From: Prochlorococcus sp. AG-442-M23
Lineage (GTDB): Bacteria; Cyanobacteriota; Cyanobacteriia; PCC-6307; Cyanobiaceae
Direction: 5' to 3'
DNA length: 64,000 nt
NCBI GenBank assembly: GCA_003209655.1
Contig: QCPW01000004.1
Span: forward strand, 104,029 to 168,028
The position numbers and the translations under genes are program-made. The notes beneath the pieces were generated by a model. The model was not told where the DNA came from. It did not search any database and saw nothing but the letters and a program-made list of their open reading frames with translations. Position 1 is the first letter of the stretch; each line of letters begins with the position of its first letter. Below are positions 7,832-16,243 of this stretch, one piece after another.

Positions 7832-8114
7832 TATTTCTATCTGATTTTGACAAATCCTTTTCCTCCGGTTCTTTTGTTACTTGATCTGGACTGTTTGTAG
7901 AATTATTCTCAAGAGATTTTGGTAAATCTTTTTTTTCCGGCTCATTAATTACTTGCTCGATCTCATTTTGAAATTCATTCGATGCTTTTTTTAGGCTTTT
8001 TAATGTTTTACCAAGTTGTTTGCCTAGTTCTGGTAATTTTTTAGGACCAAAAATTAATAGAGCTAGAACTAAGATAACTGTTACTTCTGGTAAACCTACG
8101 CCAAAGATATTCAT
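7821..8114 (-). CDS. tatA: twin-arginine translocase subunit TatA/B
   Basis: A 97 aa protein with the TatA/TatB architecture: short N-terminus, one helix (PEVTVILVLALLIFGPKKLPELG, with the FGPKKLPELG hinge), an amphipathic helix and an acidic tail. It forms the pore for folded proteins carrying twin-arginine signals in the thylakoid or plasma membrane. The tail holds two imperfect copies of a 14-residue unit, EPEKKDLPKSLENN and EPEEKDLSKSDRNN, an internal duplication. TatA versus TatB cannot be separated with certainty. Confidence 0.9.
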   Translation of the reverse strand: MNIFGVGLPEVTVILVLALLIFGPKKLPELGKQLGKTLKSLKKASNEFQNEIEQVINEPEKKDLPKSLENNSTNSPDQVTKEPEEKDLSKSDRNNDK

Positions 8115-8564
8115 GATAGAAGTTTATTTGATTCAATATTAAAATCTACTCTTAAATATAATCTAATGATTTGAAAAAATCTTTTATAAAAAAAGCTTTG
8201 TTACTCTTCAAAGTAGTTTATGAAAAATAGTTGTAATTATTATTCCCTTAAAAAAAACTAACCATAGGAGCTCGTAATCACTTAATTTTAATATATCTTG
8301 GTAAGACTTAATAAGTTTCTTGTGTTTTTTTATAATTGTTTTGATTAGCCTCAAAATCTTTTTAAAAGTTAGAACCTATTTTATATCAAAACTTTATAAG
8401 ATTAAATTGACAAAATAATAAATTTTGTTTATCAGTAAGTGAAAATTTTTAAATAAGTAATCATTTTTTGCTTTTAATAATTATTTTCTTTCCTATTCTT
8501 ACAAAATTAGCTTCCCTTAAATTAATCCAAATTACAAAACTGTAATTAATTTTTTAAAAATATA
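8115..8564. other. 450 bp stretch without a clear gene
   Basis: Upstream region of tatA and of the following secreted protein. A TTG-started 32 aa frame at 8320-8418 on the plus strand (MCFFIIVLISLKIFLK...) has a hydrophobic start and a basic end, so it may be a microprotein, but nothing else supports it. No clear terminator or RNA fold seen. Confidence 0.3.
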
Positions 8565-8804
8565 ATGAAAATTTTATTAACTGCTTTTTTCTTGTTTGCC
8601 TTTTTACCTCCATCAAAGGCTGTTACCACAAAAATGTTTAGAGTATTGGATACATGTGCTAGATATAAGCTTAAAGAGATAGATGCAAAAAAAGCTATAG
8701 AAAAATTAAAATTAGAATCTAATAATTCTTCCGAAATTGGCTTAAAAAATATAGTTAGTAATTACTGTTCTGTATTTACCCCAAATGAAAAAATCCAATT
8801 TTAA
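8565..8804 (+). CDS. 79 aa secreted hypothetical protein
   Basis: Begins with a textbook signal peptide, MKILLTAFFLFAFLPPSKA, with cleavage expected after SKA. The roughly 60 residue mature part is Lys-rich with two cysteines (TCARYK and NYCSVF) that could form a disulfide in the periplasm. It resembles other small exported proteins of the genus; function unknown. Confidence 0.65.
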   Translation: MKILLTAFFLFAFLPPSKAVTTKMFRVLDTCARYKLKEIDAKKAIEKLKLESNNSSEIGLKNIVSNYCSVFTPNEKIQF

Positions 8805-8878
8805 ATATCACTTTTAAAAACCATTTTATTTTAGTTTAATTTAAATTTGTTTGTTTACTTCTTATTTCATTAACTCTC

Positions 8879-8971
8879 ATGGAATTCGCAATTTTTAAGT
8901 TAAAAATCTCCCCCAGAAAGAGAATAAGAAACAACAAAGTATATATGGCAAATTCCAAAGCATCACATTAG
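8879..8971 (+). CDS. 30 aa basic microprotein, tentative
   Basis: ATG ORF reading MEFAIFKLKISPRKRIRNNK... with a highly basic centre and no membrane helix. Supported only by a clean start and stop and by the lack of any other explanation for this 250 bp gap. Confidence 0.35.
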   Translation: MEFAIFKLKISPRKRIRNNKVYMANSKASH

Positions 8972-9061
8972 TTAATCTTAAGAATCTTTAGATATCTTTT
9001 AAGACATTGGTTGAAAAAATTTTCAACAACTTTGTTCTTTTTGGCCACAGAAAAATATTAA

Positions 9062-9544
9062 TTGCTTATAAAATGGAATTTTACAGAAACTATTTTGCAG
9101 ATTGGTGATAAAGTTCCACAATTTTCTTTACTAGATCAGAACGGAACAAAAAGAACAAATAATAACTTAAGAACACCTTTGGTTTTGTTTTTTTATCCAA
9201 AAGATGATACACCTGGGTGCACTATAGAAGTTTGCGGATTTAGAGATAAGTATGACCTTTTTAAAGTTCTTGGTGCACAAGTTTGGGGTGTAAGTAATGG
9301 TAGTTCTTCAAGCCACTTGGCATTTGCTAATAAAAATAAACTACAATATCCTTTGCTTTGCGATAAAAACGATTCACTTAGAAAAGCTTTTAAAGTTCCA
9401 AAGGTATTAGGTTTATTAGATGGAAGAGTTACCTATGTTATAGACAGAAACGGATTCGTTAAACATATTTTTAGAGATTTATTGAACGGTCCTGAACATA
9501 TAAAAGAGGCTATAAGAGTCTTAAAGGAAATTCAAAATCAGTAA
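9062..9544 (+). CDS. bcp: peroxiredoxin Q / Bcp
   Basis: Thiol peroxidase that reduces hydrogen peroxide and organic peroxides using thioredoxin. The active site is clear: FFYPKDDTPGCTIEVCGFRD, with the peroxidatic Cys in TPGCT and the resolving Cys five residues later, as in the PrxQ class. The track begins at TTG 9062. A second TTG at 9095 would give MQIGDKVPQFSLLDQNG, which matches the usual start of the family much better and is probably the true start (149 aa). Confidence 0.92.
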   Translation: MLIKWNFTETILQIGDKVPQFSLLDQNGTKRTNNNLRTPLVLFFYPKDDTPGCTIEVCGFRDKYDLFKVLGAQVWGVSNGSSSSHLAFANKNKLQYPLLCDKNDSLRKAFKVPKVLGLLDGRVTYVIDRNGFVKHIFRDLLNGPEHIKEAIRVLKEIQNQ

Positions 9545-9613
9545 ATTAATTATTCAAAATCTTATAAATTAATTTTCTTTATTATAGGATATTTTAGAAA
9601 TGAATTTAAATTT

Positions 9614-9886
9614 ATGAAAAAAATAGGAATGCAGGCAATTGATGCAGCAATTAATAATGGTGTTGACCTTGATGGTTCTCCCATACCTTCAAAGATGCTT
9701 GAGCTTTACAATAAGATTATGAATAAAGAGAACAAAAGAGAAAGAAGCGGAGTCAAAAAGTCAATGAGAAATAGATGTGTTAAAACAGGTTCAAAACATT
9801 TTGATAAAGAAACTTTAAATAAATTATTAATTGATTCCGGTTGGGAAGGCCTAAAAGAAAAAGAGATTTTATTTTTTTATAATTGA
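9614..9886 (+). CDS. 90 aa basic hypothetical protein
   Basis: ATG-started, Lys-rich and helical 90 aa protein (AIDAAINNGVDLDGSPIPSKMLELYNKIMNKE). It has the feel of a small nucleic-acid-binding protein because of the basic centre NKRERSGVKKSMRNR, but no known domain is visible. Confidence 0.55.
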   Translation: MKKIGMQAIDAAINNGVDLDGSPIPSKMLELYNKIMNKENKRERSGVKKSMRNRCVKTGSKHFDKETLNKLLIDSGWEGLKEKEILFFYN

Positions 9887-10205
9887 TATTTTTCAAGATA
9901 TTTAACTTAAAGTAATTAATTTTTGTGACCAAATGATATGTAAATTGATGATTGGGAATAAAGATTATAAAAAGGTCATTTTGAAAAAATATTTTCAAAA
10001 ATGAAATGATAGTCAATACCGAAATATATCTATTGTAGGTTTGATATTAATTTTAATGATTATTAATCTTAAGTCTTTTTAGAGCAACATTCATTATTGA
10101 AAAGGAACTTTATTTAGGTGAATTTTCATCATCGAGATTCTCCAATAAAGATAAAATAATTATTACCTATACTATTTTTAGAGAAATTTTTGAAAATTAT
10201 TTAAT
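9887..10205. other. 319 bp intergenic stretch
   Basis: AT-rich region between converging genes. A plus-strand open frame without a start codon runs from about 10060 into the antisense of the next gene; it is probably chance. No tRNA, promoter pair or terminator was recognised. Confidence 0.3.
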
Positions 10206-10550
10206 TTATTTAAACCAACCTTTTTTAGTCGGATTTTTTGATTCCTCTTTTTTAATAAAAGTTAGTTTTACAGCTTTGTTAAAAGCTAAATTAGCTTCTA
10301 CTATCGTTACTATTGATATAACAAATAAGCCTGCTATACCTATTAATTGTTCTGTTTGACCTAGTTCTTTATCTCCTTGGATAATTATTCCGATAATAAA
10401 CCATGTAGCTACTGCAGCAATAGTATAGAAATATGGCAACCATCTTCTCTGATAAAGATAACCAGCTCCAACTCCCGGCAAGAAATTTAATAAAGAAGCT
10501 ACCCATCCGCTTGAAGATGATAATATTTTTTCTTTTGATAATTTATCCAT
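10206..10550 (-). CDS. 114 aa membrane protein
   Basis: The track starts at 10607, but the first 19 residues (Cys-rich) look like untranslated sequence; the ATG at 10550, giving MDKLSKEKILSSSSGWVASLLNFLPGVGAGYLYQRRW, is the likely start. Three hydrophobic segments follow. The Gly-rich PGVGAGYLYQRRW hairpin is reminiscent of TM2-domain proteins. Function unknown. Confidence 0.65.
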   Translation of the reverse strand: MDKLSKEKILSSSSGWVASLLNFLPGVGAGYLYQRRWLPYFYTIAAVATWFIIGIIIQGDKELGQTEQLIGIAGLFVISIVTIVEANLAFNKAVKLTFIKKEESKNPTKKGWFK

Positions 10551-10595
10551 TAAAATTAAGCATTTATTAAATGAACATTTATGTAGGCAAAAGAT

Positions 10596-10727
10596 ATGGC
10601 AGCACAAATTATCCAGCTAAAAGGTAAAAACATTCTTATTTGTTCTTTCTTGTTATTCATATCTGTATTATGGATAAGTTTTTATGAATTCGTGGTTAAA
10701 AAATTTATTAAAAAAAAAGACGATTAA
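10596..10727 (+). CDS. 43 aa single-helix membrane microprotein
   Basis: ATG ORF (MAAQIIQLKGKNILICSFLL...) with one helix about residues 13-30 and a strongly charged end, KKFIKKKDD. Its last codons form the left arm of the terminator hairpin for the opposite-strand gene. Divergent from the 114 aa membrane protein. Confidence 0.5.
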   Translation: MAAQIIQLKGKNILICSFLLFISVLWISFYEFVVKKFIKKKDD

Positions 10728-10738
10728 AAATAATCGTC
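10711..10738 (-). terminator. intrinsic terminator (minus strand)
   Basis: Perfect 8 bp stem GACGATTA/TAATCGTC with an AAAA loop (10719-10738). On the minus strand a run of eight T follows (10711-10718). It lies 30 bp past the stop of the 78 aa coiled-coil gene and should end that transcript. Confidence 0.8.
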
Positions 10739-10767
10739 CTATAACTTATAGTTTTTTGAAAAAACTA

Positions 10768-11004
10768 TTATTTTACCTTAGAGGCAGAAAGTAATTTAAG
10801 TTCATTCTTGACTTCTTTTTCTCTTTCTTCAAGATGTTTTAATTGTGACTTAAAAGCATCTTCAAGTCTCTTTCTTTGGTTTGTAATTTCATCAAGTTCT
10901 TCTTGATGGTGATTCTTTTTTAGTTTTTTCATCTCGCTATCAGAAATAACATATACTGGACGATATGAAGGGTTTTCAAAAAGAAGATCAAACATTGAAT
11001 ACAT
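10768..11004 (-). CDS. 78 aa coiled-coil protein
   Basis: N-terminal 25 residues MYSMFDLLFENPSYRPVYVISDSE are ordered-looking and aromatic. Residues 26-70 are a long charged helix (EELDEITNQRKRLEDAFKSQLKHLEEREKEV), probably a coiled coil. No known family recognised. It has its own strong terminator, so it is probably monocistronic. Confidence 0.65.
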   Translation of the reverse strand: MYSMFDLLFENPSYRPVYVISDSEMKKLKKNHHQEELDEITNQRKRLEDAFKSQLKHLEEREKEVKNELKLLSASKVK

Positions 11005-11066
11005 AGTGACCTTTAAATTAAGTACAAATTAAATATCTTATAAATATTTGAATATTGTAAGGACAT

Positions 11067-11109
11067 AAACCGAAAAAATATATACGGCAAATACACCGAA
11101 TTTCGGTTT
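11067..11109. repeat. inverted repeat AAACCGAA / TTCGGTTT
   Basis: Two 8 bp arms separated by 27 bp, in the region upstream of the coiled-coil gene at 10768-11004. Further CCG words and a CCGGCC follow at once. The position suggests an operator or a hairpin in a leader, but nothing in the sequence names the regulator. Confidence 0.5.
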
Positions 11110-11157
11110 ACCTTACTAAACCGGCCAGTATTAACCGATCAATTTTAATTGATAAAT

Positions 11158-11358
11158 CTATAACTTTATAAAAGTTCCTCTTGGATATAAATTTGAAATT
11201 TTATTTCTTTGTCTAAGCTGTTTTTTTATTGAGTCATTTTCATATCTCCTTAACATCATCAAATAATTTGCAAATCCAAAAAATATCATAAAAATAATGA
11301 ATTTAAACCCTGCTAAAAAGTTCATATTGTAATATTTTATATTCATTAAAACTGACAA
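11158..11358 (-). CDS. small membrane protein (55-66 aa)
   Basis: One transmembrane helix (AGFKFIIFMIFFGFANYLMML) and a basic tail. The track start gives 66 aa; the later ATG at 11325 (MNFLAGFKF, 55 aa) looks more natural for a protein of this kind. Not recognised. Confidence 0.5.
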   Translation of the reverse strand: MSVLMNIKYYNMNFLAGFKFIIFMIFFGFANYLMMLRRYENDSIKKQLRQRNKISNLYPRGTFIKL

Positions 11359-11458
11359 ATTTTTAATTAAAAATCATCCGTATTTATATCTAATTAATTT
11401 AATTCTTAATATTTTTAAAAGTAGATATGTTTGCGCTTTTTTATTGTAATTATATTTT

Positions 11459-12340
11459 TCAAAAATTTTTCTTATTAAATTCAAAAAACTTATTCTTATA
11501 CCTAAGAAAATTGAAAAGTATCAAAATTATTAATAATGTTATTCCATAAATTCCACCTAAAGGATTTGTATTTATATTTCCTGGTCCTACTAGCCAAATA
11601 GGAGCATCTTGTGAGATTTCTACTAAACCATTATTCATAAGGAACCAAATTCCTACAAGACCTCCATGAAGACCAGCACAACCCCACAAGGAATTATTAT
11701 CTTTTATTCTTATTAGTGATAACAAAATACCAAGCAAAAATAGCCCAAAAAGTATACTTATCATTTGCCAAAAAGGTATATTAAATCCAACATGAGCAAT
11801 ACTAAAAATAAATGCTTGAAAAATTAAGGCCTTTTTAAATCCATATTGATTTCTTAATTCTTCTAAAAGCCAACCTCTAAAGATAAGCTCTTCAGCAAAA
11901 CCTATCCCAATTATTAACACCAGAGCATTCCATAATATTCCAGGTGATAATATACCTAACCAATTTCCCCATTTATTGCAAATAACTGGAATTAAAATCA
12001 GAGACAATAAAATGATTGAACATGATATACCTTTGAGAAAATAAAAGAATCTAATTTCTTTTTTTTCAATTTTGTTTATACCTAGAAGTATCCATGGATT
12101 ATTTATTCCCCAACGTATTTCAAACCATTTTGGCATTGAAATAACAAATAATAAAAATGTAAAAATAGTGCCAATTAAGGATAGATTTTCTTTCCCTACA
12201 CCAAAAATTAACAATGGGTTTGCAAGAATCCAACCCAATATATAAAGAAAGGGCATTAATAAAATCGTTGGTAATATTTTAGGTCTAACAGTTAATATTT
12301 TTTTACTTAAATTTTTTATTGGTTTAAAAAGAATATACAT
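11459..12340 (-). CDS. CPBP-family intramembrane protease
   Basis: A 293 aa membrane protein with about eight helices. The CPBP/ABI (CAAX protease-like) motifs are present: GFAEELIFRGWLLEEL (the EExxxR motif) near residue 152, FSIAHVGFN (FxxxH) near 185, and a later His in AGLHGGLVG. These residues form a metal-free glutamate protease site inside the membrane. In bacteria such enzymes process prenylated or membrane peptides, give bacteriocin immunity, or have unknown roles. No bacteriocin cluster is next to it. Confidence 0.85.
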   Translation of the reverse strand: MYILFKPIKNLSKKILTVRPKILPTILLMPFLYILGWILANPLLIFGVGKENLSLIGTIFTFLLFVISMPKWFEIRWGINNPWILLGINKIEKKEIRFFYFLKGISCSIILLSLILIPVICNKWGNWLGILSPGILWNALVLIIGIGFAEELIFRGWLLEELRNQYGFKKALIFQAFIFSIAHVGFNIPFWQMISILFGLFLLGILLSLIRIKDNNSLWGCAGLHGGLVGIWFLMNNGLVEISQDAPIWLVGPGNINTNPLGGIYGITLLIILILFNFLRYKNKFFEFNKKNF

Positions 12341-12434
12341 CTTAAGATTATACCTTTCACAAAGTTTTAAAAGGAAATAGTATATTTAAATTTATAAAAA
12401 TTTTTAATTTAAGTATTAGAAAATAATAAAAGAA

Positions 12435-13274
12435 TTAATTCACTATAGTTTCGTGTGGCAGCAATATACGTTTTTCTCTTAATGAGAAATTTTCTGGGAC
12501 TATAAACTCTTCTTTTGAAATTGATAGAAAAGACGCCCACCATGAAAAAGTACTATTACTTAATATTGCTAATTTTGCAGATCTTATGAGATTAAAATCA
12601 TTTTTAATTGTATCTGAATTTAACATTGATATTTTTAAATCAACAAAGCATTTTTTTATTTCTTCTAAAAATTCTATTCCATATTTTTGATCTTCAGAAA
12701 TTAATTTGAAGGATTTATATCCTTTTGAAATTGCATATCGAATTGATTTTTTATAGTATTCTATTTTACAGATATTTAAGTCTGTTATGTTGAGAAAATC
12801 ACTCCCTCTTAAGTGAATCACTACATCATTATTGCAAATTTCAATACATTCTTTATTTAATTCAATTGGTCTTAATTTTAATTGGCTAAAAGCATTTTTT
12901 AGACTTAAATAAGTCCATTGATGATTGAAATATCCATCGAAAAACAATATTTTTTTTTTGGAGTAAAGATAATCTTTTGAACTGAAATTTCTATCATTTA
13001 TACCTATAAAAGGTAAATAACTTCCAAATCTTAAAGAGGCAGAAGTAGAGGCTACAAATTTTTTTACTACATTTAAATCATTAGAATTATCGTAATATAG
13101 CCAAGCAGGTTTTTCAAAAATATAATTTAAACAATTTAATCTTTTGGGTATATGAATATCTCCTAGAAAGGAAATAATAACTTTTTCTCTTGATTTTCTA
13201 TATTTTAAACATGCAGCGGTTTGAAATAGTTGATTGCCTAATCCACCGACCATTCTTGAAAAAATCATTTTCAA
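12435..13274 (-). CDS. GT11-type glycosyltransferase (alpha-1,2-fucosyltransferase-like)
   Basis: A 279 aa enzyme. It opens with VGGLGNQLFQTAACL, the hallmark of GT11, has VVIHLRGSDF in the middle (the HxR-x-x-D GDP-sugar motif), and SNSTFSWWASFLS near the end. GT11 enzymes move fucose from GDP-fucose onto a galactose in surface glycans. The acceptor and even the sugar are inferred from family only. First gene of the surface-glycan region; it faces away from the GT2 gene at 13373. Confidence 0.88.
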   Translation of the reverse strand: MKMIFSRMVGGLGNQLFQTAACLKYRKSREKVIISFLGDIHIPKRLNCLNYIFEKPAWLYYDNSNDLNVVKKFVASTSASLRFGSYLPFIGINDRNFSSKDYLYSKKKILFFDGYFNHQWTYLSLKNAFSQLKLRPIELNKECIEICNNDVVIHLRGSDFLNITDLNICKIEYYKKSIRYAISKGYKSFKLISEDQKYGIEFLEEIKKCFVDLKISMLNSDTIKNDFNLIRSAKLAILSNSTFSWWASFLSISKEEFIVPENFSLREKRILLPHETIVN

Positions 13275-13372
13275 TAAACTGTTACTAATTTAATTTCTTG
13301 ATGTAAAAACTTAATTTTTTGCTTTTCCATATTCTAATTATTATAAAATAATTATATGTAATCTAAAAAAAA

Positions 13373-14140
13373 TTGAAAAAAGATCTTAAACCTGTTATAG
13401 AAAAAGAACTTTTATTTAATATAGTAGTACCAGTTTTTAATGCAGAAAAATATATAGAAAAATGTCTCAACTCTATAATTAATCAATCATATAAGAGATT
13501 TCAATTACAAGTAGTCGATGATTGTTCAGGTGATTCTTCTTATGAAATTGCATCCTCAATTTGTAAAGATTATAAAAATATAAAAGTTTATAAGAATTCT
13601 AGAAGGATCGGAGCATTGAATAATATTTATAATTTATTGAATACTAAGATAAAAGATCCTACAAATACGGTAGATCTTATTATAGATGGCGATGACTATT
13701 TATATAGTGGAGATGTCTTAAATATTCTTAAAGCAAAGTATGATCAAACAAATTGCTTAATTACTTATGGAAGTCACATATCTTCCAAAGGCGTTCAAGG
13801 GAAAAAATACCCTCGATTAATTAGAAAATTTAACTTATTTAGAAAATATTTCTGGTATGCATCGCATTTGAGAACATTTAGACATGATTTGTGGTTAGCT
13901 CTTGATTCTCAAGACTTACTTAATAAAAACAAAAAGTATTTCTCTGTAGCTTGGGATTTGGCAATTATGTTACCAATGCTTGAAATGGCAGGTGATCGGC
14001 AAGAATTTATTGATGAAATATTATACGCATATAATGACAGTAACCCAATAAGTGATCATATAATTAGAAGAAAAGAACAAATATCAGCAGGAAGAGAGAT
14101 AAGACAAAAAAAAATATACAAGAAAAGAACTTTTTATTAG
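13373..14140 (+). CDS. family 2 glycosyltransferase
   Basis: TTG-started 255 aa GT-A enzyme: FNIVVPVFNAEKYIEKCLNSIINQSYKRFQLQVVDDCS at the start, and the metal-binding motif in DLIIDGDDYLYSGD. Likely adds one sugar to a surface polysaccharide or lipid. No membrane helices. It is somewhat short, and ends with a Lys/Arg-rich tail. Confidence 0.85.
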   Translation: MKKDLKPVIEKELLFNIVVPVFNAEKYIEKCLNSIINQSYKRFQLQVVDDCSGDSSYEIASSICKDYKNIKVYKNSRRIGALNNIYNLLNTKIKDPTNTVDLIIDGDDYLYSGDVLNILKAKYDQTNCLITYGSHISSKGVQGKKYPRLIRKFNLFRKYFWYASHLRTFRHDLWLALDSQDLLNKNKKYFSVAWDLAIMLPMLEMAGDRQEFIDEILYAYNDSNPISDHIIRRKEQISAGREIRQKKIYKKRTFY

Positions 14141-14295
14141 ATATTTTATCTATCCATAACTTAAAATATAAGATAAATATTCATAAATTTTATCTTTACT
14201 ATCATTTTTATCTTTTATCTTTGTAAACAATAAAAATTTTACTTATTGCCAAGACTTAATATTACTGTTTACTTAATTTATATATTTATTTAAAA

Positions 14296-14388
14296 ATGAT
14301 GGAACTTAATTTTAAGACTTTAATGTTTACAGCATTATCCCCAATACTTATTATTGCAGCTATTATTGTGGTTTATTTATTTCATTGA
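14296..14388 (+). CDS. 30 aa single-helix membrane microprotein
   Basis: MMELNFKTLMFTALSPILIIAAIIVVYLFH: short polar start, then one long hydrophobic helix and nothing after it. The second ATG (14299) may be the real start. Composition and size resemble small thylakoid microproteins, though no named subunit fits. Confidence 0.55.
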   Translation: MMELNFKTLMFTALSPILIIAAIIVVYLFH

Positions 14389-14427
14389 TTTTCATTTTAT
14401 TATCCCGAATTTTTATTTTAAATATTT

Positions 14428-14523
14428 TTAAGGGTGAATAATTTCTGCTTTTTCTAACACAAATGATAATATTGCTATTATTGCCATTGCTGTGAGAATC
14501 TTATTCTTTTTGATGAAATCCAT
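14428..14523 (-). CDS. 31 aa single-helix microprotein
   Basis: MDFIKKNKILTAMAIIAILSF... with a basic start, one helix and a short polar end. It has the form of a tiny inner-membrane protein. It is convergent with the microprotein at 14296. Confidence 0.45.
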   Translation of the reverse strand: MDFIKKNKILTAMAIIAILSFVLEKAEIIHP

Positions 14524-14566
14524 ATTAGATATATAGTTAATAACTAGTGTTTTTTAGAAGTTAATA

Positions 14567-15430
14567 CTATTTAGGTTGATTATCAATAATTTTTTTACAC
14601 ATTACATTTTTTTTAATAAAAAATTTTTTCTTAAATATATATTTAAGAAAATAAAATGGCATGAGTGCTAGATCTATAAATAATATTAAAAATAAAAATC
14701 TAAACTTTTTCACTGAGATTTGTTTTAAATTTAAATTGTAGTGTAGTTGTCCCCAAAAAATATAAATCCCAGTAATTTTATTTTTTGATGAACAATTAGA
14801 TCTTTTCTTCTGATTAATTAAATAAAAATATTCATAATTGGGAGGTGAATAAGATTCTGGGAAAGTCCAGCAATTGCTTTTGATATACTTATTTTTTAAA
14901 AAATAAAAAAGTTTTTTAGATACTTTTTTTCTTTCTACGATTACATGATTTTTTCTTAAATAATAATTTCTTACCAAAAAAGTTCTTAAATTAAAATAAG
15001 AAAACATTTTAAATTTAATTGTTTTTTCTTTACAAACAGATCTTACAGCTAAGTGAATTAATATATGTTGGGGATGTCCATATTCACCCCAATAGTTGTG
15101 TGAATAAACATTTTGACAATCTATTAATCTTGCAAGATCCTTTTTGATTTTTTTGAAGCTAAGATCAGATATGCAATTGCGTATATGGGATTTTTTATTT
15201 ATTAAGTTAAAACCCTTTTGAGCTGGCTCTTTAATGTTTAGAAAATAGAAATTATCGGGTGCATTTTTTGAAAAAATTTTTCTTCCTTTAGAGGTTTTTT
15301 CAGAGTCTTCATCATCTGAAAAGCAAATTATTACTTTTGAAGCTTTTTCACAAATTGAAGAAGCCCAAAGGATTTCATCATCAGGATGAGCAACTACTAC
15401 GATATATTTATTATTCTGCATTTTTCCCAA
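14567..15430 (-). CDS. PIG-L family deacetylase
   Basis: A 287 aa protein with the zinc-binding start VVVAHPDDEILWASSI and the downstream zinc His region YWGEYGHPQHILIH. The family removes acetyl groups from N-acetyl sugars such as GlcNAc in glycolipids, mycothiol precursors or surface glycans. The C-terminal 60 residues are hydrophobic and basic (FRFLFLILFIDLALMPFYFL), so it is probably membrane-anchored. Surrounded by glycosyltransferases, it most likely edits a surface sugar. MQNNKYIV (fourth codon) is an equally good start. Confidence 0.82.
   Translation of the reverse strand: MGKMQNNKYIVVVAHPDDEILWASSICEKASKVIICFSDDEDSEKTSKGRKIFSKNAPDNFYFLNIKEPAQKGFNLINKKSHIRNCISDLSFKKIKKDLARLIDCQNVYSHNYWGEYGHPQHILIHLAVRSVCKEKTIKFKMFSYFNLRTFLVRNYYLRKNHVIVERKKVSKKLFYFLKNKYIKSNCWTFPESYSPPNYEYFYLINQKKRSNCSSKNKITGIYIFWGQLHYNLNLKQISVKKFRFLFLILFIDLALMPFYFLKYIFKKKFFIKKNVMCKKIIDNQPK
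14626..14651. repeat. 26 bp perfect palindrome inside the deacetylase gene
   Basis: The half-site TTTTCTTAAATAT is followed directly by its exact reverse complement, with no loop. It lies about 60 bp before the stop of the PIG-L gene, within codons for FLKYIFKK. Confidence 0.85.
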
Positions 15431-15494
15431 GTTTCCTTCACATACTATTTGAAATTAATTAATAACCAAATATTAGATTAAATTTTATAAATTT

Positions 15495-16130
15495 TTAGTT
15501 TAATTTAATTATTGGTTTAATTTCAAGATTATTTGAATTATGCGCTATACCTAAAGACCAGAAACTATGTTTTCTATAAAGAGTATTCAATAAAATATCC
15601 ATTTTCTCATGATAAATTTTGTTTTGTTTTTCTCTAATCAACCAATAAGGTAAATCTCTGGTAATAGTTCCTTCTTGCCACTTAATAGCTGCTTCTTTTA
15701 TTATCCAGTACTTAAGAGCTTTCTGCTGTTGATCACTTTTACTAAGTTTCTCTAGTACTTTTTTTTCTTCTTCGCAATAAAAGCGTTTAATAAGAGAAGC
15801 GTATTTTATATTTCTATCTTTTCTCTCAATATCAACTCCAACTTTTATATCTGACCACCCAATAAATAATGCATCTTTACAATGACTAAATGATATATTT
15901 CCTAAACTATTTTTTAATTTAGGTGGTTTGCCAGGGGGAGCCTCTAAAGGTACATTTAATGGTTTGATATTGAAGAAATCAGCCAGAACTTCTCTTACAC
16001 ATCCTCTTGAATAAATAAATTCTTTGGATCTTTTTGGAGATAACTGTTTAGACAAATCTTTCTCATAATCACTCACTAATTTTGGTTGATTTTTGATTGG
16101 TAATATCCATAATTGAAGAACATTTGTCAT
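15495..16130 (-). CDS. 4'-phosphopantetheinyl transferase
   Basis: A 211 aa Sfp/HetI-type enzyme that loads the phosphopantetheine arm from CoA onto carrier proteins. The motifs are KVGVDIERKDRN (magnesium-binding Asp-Glu) and YWIIKEAAIKWQEG (the WxxKEA motif), with SFSHCKDALFIGWS before them. It may be the cell's general enzyme, activating fatty-acid ACP. It lies opposite and 113 bp from a KAS III-ACP pair, so it could also serve that small cluster. Confidence 0.88.
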   Translation of the reverse strand: MTNVLQLWILPIKNQPKLVSDYEKDLSKQLSPKRSKEFIYSRGCVREVLADFFNIKPLNVPLEAPPGKPPKLKNSLGNISFSHCKDALFIGWSDIKVGVDIERKDRNIKYASLIKRFYCEEEKKVLEKLSKSDQQQKALKYWIIKEAAIKWQEGTITRDLPYWLIREKQNKIYHEKMDILLNTLYRKHSFWSLGIAHNSNNLEIKPIIKLN

Positions 16131-16243
16131 ATTTATATTAAAATTTCCTGAAAATAATAAAAATTATTTCTCTATATTGTTTTATTTAACTTATATCTAA
16201 TTTATCATTTAACTTAACACAATAAATTTATAGAATTTAATCA

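Noticed and set aside
10060-10290. Start-less plus-strand frame overlapping the 114 aa membrane gene
   Set aside because: No ATG, GTG or TTG in a useful place and it runs antisense into a more credible gene.
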